Below, one piece after another: positions 28,279-32,873 of a stretch of DNA of 32,873 nucleotides. The stretch is from a virus, in the IMG/VR virus record IMGVR_UViG_3300032308_000741, positions 1 to 32,873 of that record; one strand, given 5' to 3'. Within the stretch, counting starts at the first letter, position 1; each line of letters opens with the position of its first letter. The translations under genes and the position numbers were made by a program. The notes under the pieces are model-generated. The model made no database searches. It was given only the letters and a program-made list of their open reading frames with translations, and had not been told where the DNA came from.

Positions 28279-30210
28279 ATGTCAAAAAGAGTAATTGCGT
28301 TAGAAGCAAATTTAGATGCTAATAAAGCAGAAGGTTCGGTTAAAAGTTTAAAAGCACAATTAAGGGAAGCACAACAAGAGGTTGTTAAGATGTCTGACAA
28401 GTTCGGAGAAACTTCCGTACAAGCAGCACAAGCAGCACAAAAAGCAGCACAACTTAAAGATAGAATTGGAGATGCTAAAGCCTTAACTGAAGCGTTTAAT
28501 CCTGATAAAAAGTTCCAAGCATTTAGTTCAGCCATTCAAGGTGTTGTAGGTGGTTTTTCTGCTTTGCAAGGAGCACAGGCTTTATTTGGTGCTAAATCTG
28601 AAGACCTGGAAAAAACTTTAGTTAAAGTACAAGGTGCTATGGCTTTAAGTCAAGGATTAAGTGCAATAACTGAAGCAGGGGATTCATTTAAGAATTTAAA
28701 AGTTGTAGCAGTTAATGCTTTGAATAGTATTAAAGCAGCAATAGGTTCTACAGGTATTGGACTTCTTGTTATTGCTTTAGGTGCTATATATACTTATTGG
28801 GATGACATAAAAGGAGCAGTTAACGGAGTTAGTGCAGAGCAAGACAAACTTAATGCTAAAACAAAGGCAAATCTTGATGCACAAAAGCAGAAGTTAACTA
28901 CAATCAATAGCCAAGATAATATCTTAAAACTTCAGGGTAAAACCGAAAAGGATATTCTGAATTTAAAGATTAGTCAATACGATGCAGTTATTAAAGCAAC
29001 TGAAGCACAAATAGTTCAATCTGAAATAACTAAAAATGCACAGATAGCAGCAGCACAAAGAAACAAAGAGATTCTTAAAGGCTTATTGAATTTCTTATCT
29101 ATTCCAATTACTGCTATTCTTTATGCAGTTGACCAAGTTAGAAATGCTTTAGGTGGAACTTCTACACTTTTAGAAGATTATAAAGAAGGTCTTGCTAAAA
29201 TGGTCTTTGACCCTGAACAAACTAAAAAGGATGGAGAAAAAGAAATACAAGAACAAAAGAATGCTTTACAAAATCTAAAGAATGAAAGGGCAGGATTTCA
29301 ACTTCAAATTCAGGCAATAGATAAAGACGCTGCTGATAAAGCAAAAGCAAAAAAAGAAAAAGATGATGCTGAAGCATTAAAGAAGCAAGAAGAATTTCAA
29401 AAGAAAGTTGAAGAATTAATAAAAAAGTATAATGAAAATAAAATAGTTCAAGATAAAAAAACTGATGATTTAATTCTTCGCAATCGTTTACAAAATATAT
29501 TAGATACTGAATTTAAGGTTAGACAAGAAATTGAAATTAATAGACAAAAAGAAATTGATGATAATTTAGAATTATTAAATCAAAAATTAATTGATGAAAA
29601 ACAATATAATGAGAATAAGGCTTTAATAAATGCTAATTATGACCAACAACAATTAGATGCTATAGACGCAATAAATTTAGCAAGGAAACAAAAAAATGAT
29701 AAAGCAGCAGAAGATGATATTAAAAGTGCTAAAGTTGTAGCAGATGCAAAGATTAAGTTTCTTCAAGATATTGCTAACGCTACAGGTGCTTTATCTGATG
29801 TAATAGGAAAGGAAACTGCAGTAGGTAAAGGTTTGGCAGTAGCACAAGCTACAATAAATACTTATTTAGGTGCGAGTGAAGTTATTAAAGCTAAAAGTGT
29901 TTTACCTGAACCTTTAGGTACTATATCAAAAGTTGTAAACGTAGCAACTATAATCGCAACAGGTTTAAAAGCAGTTAAAGGAATTTTATCTACAAAAGTT
30001 CCTGGAGGTGGTGGAGGTGGTGGAAATCCTTCTTTACCTTCACCTTCTACAATCGCACCTGTTCAACCACAATTAGGAGCAACTGCTTTGAATCAACAAT
30101 TAATTAATCAAAGTGGAAACGCTGCAGTTAGAGCATTTGTTTTAGAAACTGATGTTTCAGGAAATCAAGAAAGGATAAAGAGGTTAAATAGAGCAGCACG
30201 AATAAACTAA
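28279..30210 (+). CDS. Tape measure protein
   Basis: A 643-residue protein that sets tail length and is ejected with DNA. It begins with a coiled-coil segment (SVKSLKAQLREAQQEVVKM, 20-38) and an Ala-rich repeat (VQAAQAAQKAAQLKDR). A hydrophobic span lies at about 153-174 (IGLLVIALGAIYTYW), then a second around 265-280. Long charged coils run from about 310 to 490, and a GGGGGGG run lies at about 575-581. At roughly 1.5 angstrom per residue the tail would be about 95 nm. Unusually, it follows rather than precedes the tip genes. The coil section (29400-29720) is especially AT-rich. Confidence 0.85.
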   Translation: MSKRVIALEANLDANKAEGSVKSLKAQLREAQQEVVKMSDKFGETSVQAAQAAQKAAQLKDRIGDAKALTEAFNPDKKFQAFSSAIQGVVGGFSALQGAQALFGAKSEDLEKTLVKVQGAMALSQGLSAITEAGDSFKNLKVVAVNALNSIKAAIGSTGIGLLVIALGAIYTYWDDIKGAVNGVSAEQDKLNAKTKANLDAQKQKLTTINSQDNILKLQGKTEKDILNLKISQYDAVIKATEAQIVQSEITKNAQIAAAQRNKEILKGLLNFLSIPITAILYAVDQVRNALGGTSTLLEDYKEGLAKMVFDPEQTKKDGEKEIQEQKNALQNLKNERAGFQLQIQAIDKDAADKAKAKKEKDDAEALKKQEEFQKKVEELIKKYNENKIVQDKKTDDLILRNRLQNILDTEFKVRQEIEINRQKEIDDNLELLNQKLIDEKQYNENKALINANYDQQQLDAIDAINLARKQKNDKAAEDDIKSAKVVADAKIKFLQDIANATGALSDVIGKETAVGKGLAVAQATINTYLGASEVIKAKSVLPEPLGTISKVVNVATIIATGLKAVKGILSTKVPGGGGGGGNPSLPSPSTIAPVQPQLGATALNQQLINQSGNAAVRAFVLETDVSGNQERIKRLNRAARIN

Positions 30211-30221
30211 ATTTTAAGAAC

Positions 30222-30238
30222 TTTTTATATCATATTAT
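30222..30238 (+). promoter_or_regulatory. Conserved element TTTTTATATCATAT before the protease gene
   Basis: Same 14 bases as at 22860, again 17 bases before the ATG. It is within the 28-bp gap between the tape measure and protease genes. Possible late promoter or start signal at the head of the protease-scaffold-capsid set. Confidence 0.45.
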
Positions 30239-31255
30239 ATGAACTACCCAATTTACGAGTTAAAAATAAACGAATCTTTGAACGATGAAAGCGAGGTTTC
30301 CTATGTGGCTTTAGTTGATGAACCTGCCATTCAAAAGGACTTCCTGGCTTTTAAGTTTGTAGAACCTTCTAAAGGCGAAGATGAAAACGAGTTTATTCCA
30401 AGATGTGTAAAATATATTATTAACGAAGGGAAAGAACAAGAACAAGCTATTGCTATTTGTTATTCAATATGGGAGCAACATTTCGCAGGAGAAACCTATA
30501 ATGACTACCCTAAAGCAGCTACTGAAAATGCAAAGATTGCTTTAAGATGGGCAGAAGAAAACGGATGGGGTGATTGTGGAACTCCTGTAGGAAAGGCAAG
30601 AGCAAACCAATTGGCTAATGGTGAAAATATAAGCCGTGAAACTATTTCAAGAATGGCTTCTTTTGATAGACATAGGGAAAATTCAGATAGACCTTTAGGA
30701 GAAGGATGTGGAAGGTTAATGTGGTTAGCTTGGGGTGGAGATGAAGGGATAGAATGGGCATCAAGGAAACTAAAAGAAATAGATAAGCAGAAAATGAACT
30801 TTCAGATTATAAGCGAAGATGAGCATATAATTTCAGGTCCATTAATGATTGCCGATGAATTAATCTATCGTAACAATGACAAGTTCGGTGAACACTACGT
30901 TAAATTCTCTGCAGATACGATTCAAAAGATAGCTATTAAATTCTCTAAAAAGAAATACCAATCAAACGTTAATTTGATGCATGACCCTAATCAAAAGGTT
31001 CAAGGTGTTACAATGTTTGAATCATTTATCGTAGACAAGAAAAGGGGAATCCTACCAATGCAAGGCTTTGAAGATGTAGCAGATGGAAGTTGGTTCGGTT
31101 CTTTCTATGTGGAAAACGAAGAAGTATGGAATAAAGTAAAAGCAGGGGAATTTAGGGGTTTTTCAGTAGAAGGTTTATTTGATTATGAAGAACCTAAAAC
31201 TCCTGAAGAACAAGCACTTCAGAAAATATCTGAACTTTTAAACGCAATTTCTTAA
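30239..31255 (+). CDS. XkdF-type prohead protease with an inserted domain
   Basis: A 338-residue protein. The ends form the XkdF protease: ESEVSYVALVDEPAI (17-31), and FSADTIQKIAIKF (223-235), NVNLMHD (243-249, His248), GVTMFESFIVD (256-266) and EFRGFSVEGLF (304-314, Ser309). Between residues about 45 and 185 lie inserts: FIPRCVKYIINEG, then a block from NDYPKAATENAKIALRWAEENGWGDCG to LMWLAWGGDEGIEWASRK. I know such inserts from other phage proteases of this type, but not their role. It should cut scaffold and capsid during head maturation. The position just before scaffold and capsid agrees. Confidence 0.83.
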   Translation: MNYPIYELKINESLNDESEVSYVALVDEPAIQKDFLAFKFVEPSKGEDENEFIPRCVKYIINEGKEQEQAIAICYSIWEQHFAGETYNDYPKAATENAKIALRWAEENGWGDCGTPVGKARANQLANGENISRETISRMASFDRHRENSDRPLGEGCGRLMWLAWGGDEGIEWASRKLKEIDKQKMNFQIISEDEHIISGPLMIADELIYRNNDKFGEHYVKFSADTIQKIAIKFSKKKYQSNVNLMHDPNQKVQGVTMFESFIVDKKRGILPMQGFEDVADGSWFGSFYVENEEVWNKVKAGEFRGFSVEGLFDYEEPKTPEEQALQKISELLNAIS

Positions 31256-31263
31256 CTAAAATA

Positions 31264-31275
31264 ATATCATAATTT
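31264..31275 (+). promoter_or_regulatory. ATATCAT element before the scaffold gene
   Basis: ATATCAT at 31264-31270, five bases before the ATG at 31276: the same core and spacing as at 22865 and 30227. The flanking T's are less conserved. Tentative third member. Confidence 0.35.
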
Positions 31276-31794
31276 ATGCAACCAAAAGAAATAATTGAAA
31301 AATTGAGATTAACCTTTAACGAATTGGTTAACAATCAACCTGCTCCTGTACAATTAGCAACTGCTAAACTTATGGATGGTACTGAAGTGGAAGTAACTGA
31401 ACTTGCCGTAGGTGGTATCGTAACTATTCAAGGCGTTCCTGCTCCTATTGGAGAACATCAACTTGAAGATGGAACTATTATTGAAGTAGGCGACAACGGA
31501 GCAATTACTGAAATCAAAGCACCTGAAGTAGAAGAAGAAGTTGTTGTTGAAGATATGAATGCTTTGTTTAGTGCATTTCAAGCATCTACAAACGAGAAGT
31601 TCGCTGCTTATGAGCAAAGATTTGCTGATTACGAAACAAAGTTAAACAACGCAAATTCAATCATTAATCAATTGCTTGATGTAACTAAAACTTTAGCGGA
31701 AACTCCAACAGGAACTCCTGACCAAGCGGTTAAAACTCAAAACAATTTTAAAGTAGAAAAAGAAGAAAAGAGTTATTCAGTTCTTTTCAGCTAA
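31276..31794 (+). CDS. Scaffolding protein candidate
   Basis: A 172-residue protein between protease and capsid. The first 75 residues are a beta-rich part with AKLMDGTEVEVTELAVGGIV and HQLEDGTIIEVGDNGAI, followed by a highly acidic linker (EVEEEVVVED) and a coiled-coil helix (about 100-145, FSAFQASTNEKFAAYEQRF). Such an acidic coil before the capsid is typical of scaffolds, which guide shell assembly and are then removed by the protease. The DGT-rich domain is a recurrent feature of this gene in Bacteroidetes phages. Function inferred from order and shape. Confidence 0.65.
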   Translation: MQPKEIIEKLRLTFNELVNNQPAPVQLATAKLMDGTEVEVTELAVGGIVTIQGVPAPIGEHQLEDGTIIEVGDNGAITEIKAPEVEEEVVVEDMNALFSAFQASTNEKFAAYEQRFADYETKLNNANSIINQLLDVTKTLAETPTGTPDQAVKTQNNFKVEKEEKSYSVLFS

Positions 31795-31821
31795 TTAATA
31801 ACAATTAAAAATTAAATAAAA

Positions 31822-32787
31822 ATGGCATTATCATTTACAGGTTTGAGTACATATACTAAACAATTAACTCAACCATTACTTACTTCAGCCGTTATCGGTG
31901 CAAAAACTCAACAACTTATCCTTGATAATGGTATAGTGTTGACAGGTGTTAAAGGTCCTACTGCAATTCCTTTGATGGATACTGATGCAGTATTCGCTAC
32001 ACAATCTTGTTCTTTTGATGCTTCAGGAACAACTTCATTCTCTCAAAGAACAATCGTTCCTGGAAAGATTAAGGTTGAGGAGAAAATATGCCCGAAGGAT
32101 TTAGAATCGTACTACACTATGGAAATTTTAAGGGCGGGCAGTACTTACACGGACTTTGGAACTGCAGAATTCGCTGAGGCTTACCTTGCAAAAAAGAACG
32201 CAAGAATTGCTGCTCAACTTGAAACTGCGATATGGCAGGGAAATTCAGGAAGTGGTACTGCTAACTTGAATAAGTTCAATGGTCTTTCAGTTCTTATCAA
32301 TGCAGGTTCTCCAATTGATGCAAACGTAAGTGGTTTCACAGGTGTAAGTGGTGCTGCAATTGCTACCATTACTGCTTCTAACGTAGTAGCTGCAACTGAA
32401 GGAATTTACAAAGCTATCCCTGCTGAAGTTATGGCTAAAGGTGATGTTAGAATCTTCGTAGGTTACGATTGGTTTAGATTGCTTGTTCTTGCTTACAGAG
32501 CATTGAATATGTTCAGTTACAATCCACAAGACGCAAACTTTGAAGGTTTCATCTTGCCTGGTACTAACGTAAAGATTGAGCCTGTGAATGGTTTGAACGG
32601 AACAGGTGATGCTTTCGCTATTAGCCTTTCAAATATGGCTATCGCAGTAGATTTGGAAGCAGAAGAAACAAACTACAAATTGTGGTATTCTGAAGATAAC
32701 AACGATGTGCGTTTCCGTGCAGAATTCAAAGTAGGTGTTGACGTAGCCTTCGTTTCAGAGTGTGTTAAGTTTATGTCTGCTATCTAA
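31822..32787 (+). CDS. Major capsid protein (HK97-fold)
   Basis: A 321-residue protein at the expected place after protease and scaffold candidates. Features that fit: KIKVEEKICPKDLESYY (about 82-98), FGTAEFAEAYLAKKNARIAAQLETAIWQG (the spine helix, about 112-140), an E-loop/P-domain with GDVRIFVGYDWFRLLVLAYRAL, and a C-terminal strand set ending FKVGVDVAFVSECVKFM. No long N-terminal delta domain is seen, which agrees with a separate scaffold. It is preceded by an A-rich leader (aattaaaaattaaataaaaATG) and followed by a strong terminator. The assembled window cuts its 3' end into a second copy at 1-37. Confidence 0.85.
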   Translation: MALSFTGLSTYTKQLTQPLLTSAVIGAKTQQLILDNGIVLTGVKGPTAIPLMDTDAVFATQSCSFDASGTTSFSQRTIVPGKIKVEEKICPKDLESYYTMEILRAGSTYTDFGTAEFAEAYLAKKNARIAAQLETAIWQGNSGSGTANLNKFNGLSVLINAGSPIDANVSGFTGVSGAAIATITASNVVAATEGIYKAIPAEVMAKGDVRIFVGYDWFRLLVLAYRALNMFSYNPQDANFEGFILPGTNVKIEPVNGLNGTGDAFAISLSNMAIAVDLEAEETNYKLWYSEDNNDVRFRAEFKVGVDVAFVSECVKFMSAI

Positions 32788-32873
32788 TTTTAAAATAAAT
32801 TAACTAATCAAAAGGGTGGTGCAAAAAACACCACCTTTTTTTAAAACTTATAACTATGCCGTGTGCGTTAACA
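32751..32873. repeat. Right copy of the 123-bp terminal overlap
   Basis: Identical to bases 1-123. It contains the last 37 bases of the capsid gene, the terminator, and the first 18 bases of the tail tube candidate. The duplication is the trace of circular assembly. Confidence 0.93.
32815..32842 (+). terminator. Rho-independent terminator after the capsid gene (second copy)
   Basis: Same stem and T run as 65-92, repeated because of the overlap. It is 28 bases after the capsid stop at 32787. On the circular genome the two copies are one site. Confidence 0.85.

Noticed and set aside
1-32873. tRNA genes, CRISPR arrays, integrase and repressor genes
   Set aside because: I looked for cloverleaf and TTCRANY patterns, regular spacer-repeat arrays, tyrosine/serine recombinase motifs and CI-like genes and saw none.

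Overview
The window is one complete, circularly assembled genome of a tailed phage that very probably infects a member of the Bacteroidetes (Flavobacterium/Chitinophaga-like, freshwater or soil type). Bases 1-123 are repeated exactly at 32751-32873, so the unique length is 32,750 bp and the major capsid gene runs off the right end and finishes at base 37. Evidence for the host group: AT-rich DNA, no Shine-Dalgarno sites but A-rich leaders in front of start codons, -7 boxes of the form TAnnTTTG, and structural proteins of a type known from Bacteroidetes phages. All genes are on the + strand. The set (tape measure, tail-assembly chaperone with a frameshift, tail terminator, HK97-type capsid) indicates a siphovirus. 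I see no integrase, excisionase or CI-type repressor, and no DNA polymerase, so it looks virulent and dependent on host replication enzymes.

Layout. 1-8984: end of the capsid gene, terminator, tail tube candidate, terminator, portal fused to a MuF-like domain, neck and tail-completion genes, a fibre-like protein with a signal peptide, then the lysis cassette (two small membrane proteins, one a holin candidate; a unimolecular spanin; a GH24 endolysin), a metallophosphoesterase and a strong terminator. 9079-9110: a good Bacteroidetes promoter. 9151-13188: early region of many very small genes, an ERF single-strand annealing protein and a stand-alone DnaA domain IV protein. 13213-13324: a structured leader with two hairpins whose loops are perfectly complementary (kissing loops) and a 13-codon reading frame coupled to the next gene. 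13321-15376: replication module with an O-like initiator that carries six tandem 11-bp iterons inside its gene (candidate origin), a companion protein and a NinG-type protein. 15389-16902: a C5 cytosine methyltransferase of foreign composition and a sigma-factor-like protein. 16895-21153: small genes, two glycosyltransferase-like proteins, a FkbM-type methyltransferase, and a ParB-domain/DNA methyltransferase fusion. 21164-32787: packaging (DUF5681-type small subunit, TerL), tail (chaperones G and G-T, neck/tail proteins, Dit-like and hub-like proteins, fibre, tape measure), then prohead protease, scaffold candidate and capsid.

How it works together. Early transcription probably starts at about 9117 and reads through recombination, replication and modification genes. 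The sigma-like protein may redirect host RNA polymerase to the packaging/structural block, which runs from about 21.6 kb through the circle junction to the terminator at 8984. The head genes are split: TerL is separated from the portal by about 11 kb of tail, protease and capsid genes, an unusual order. The most novel items are the kissing-loop leader at 13227-13310, the in-gene iteron array, the paired dyads before terL, and the ATATCAT-N5-ATG element in front of three structural genes.
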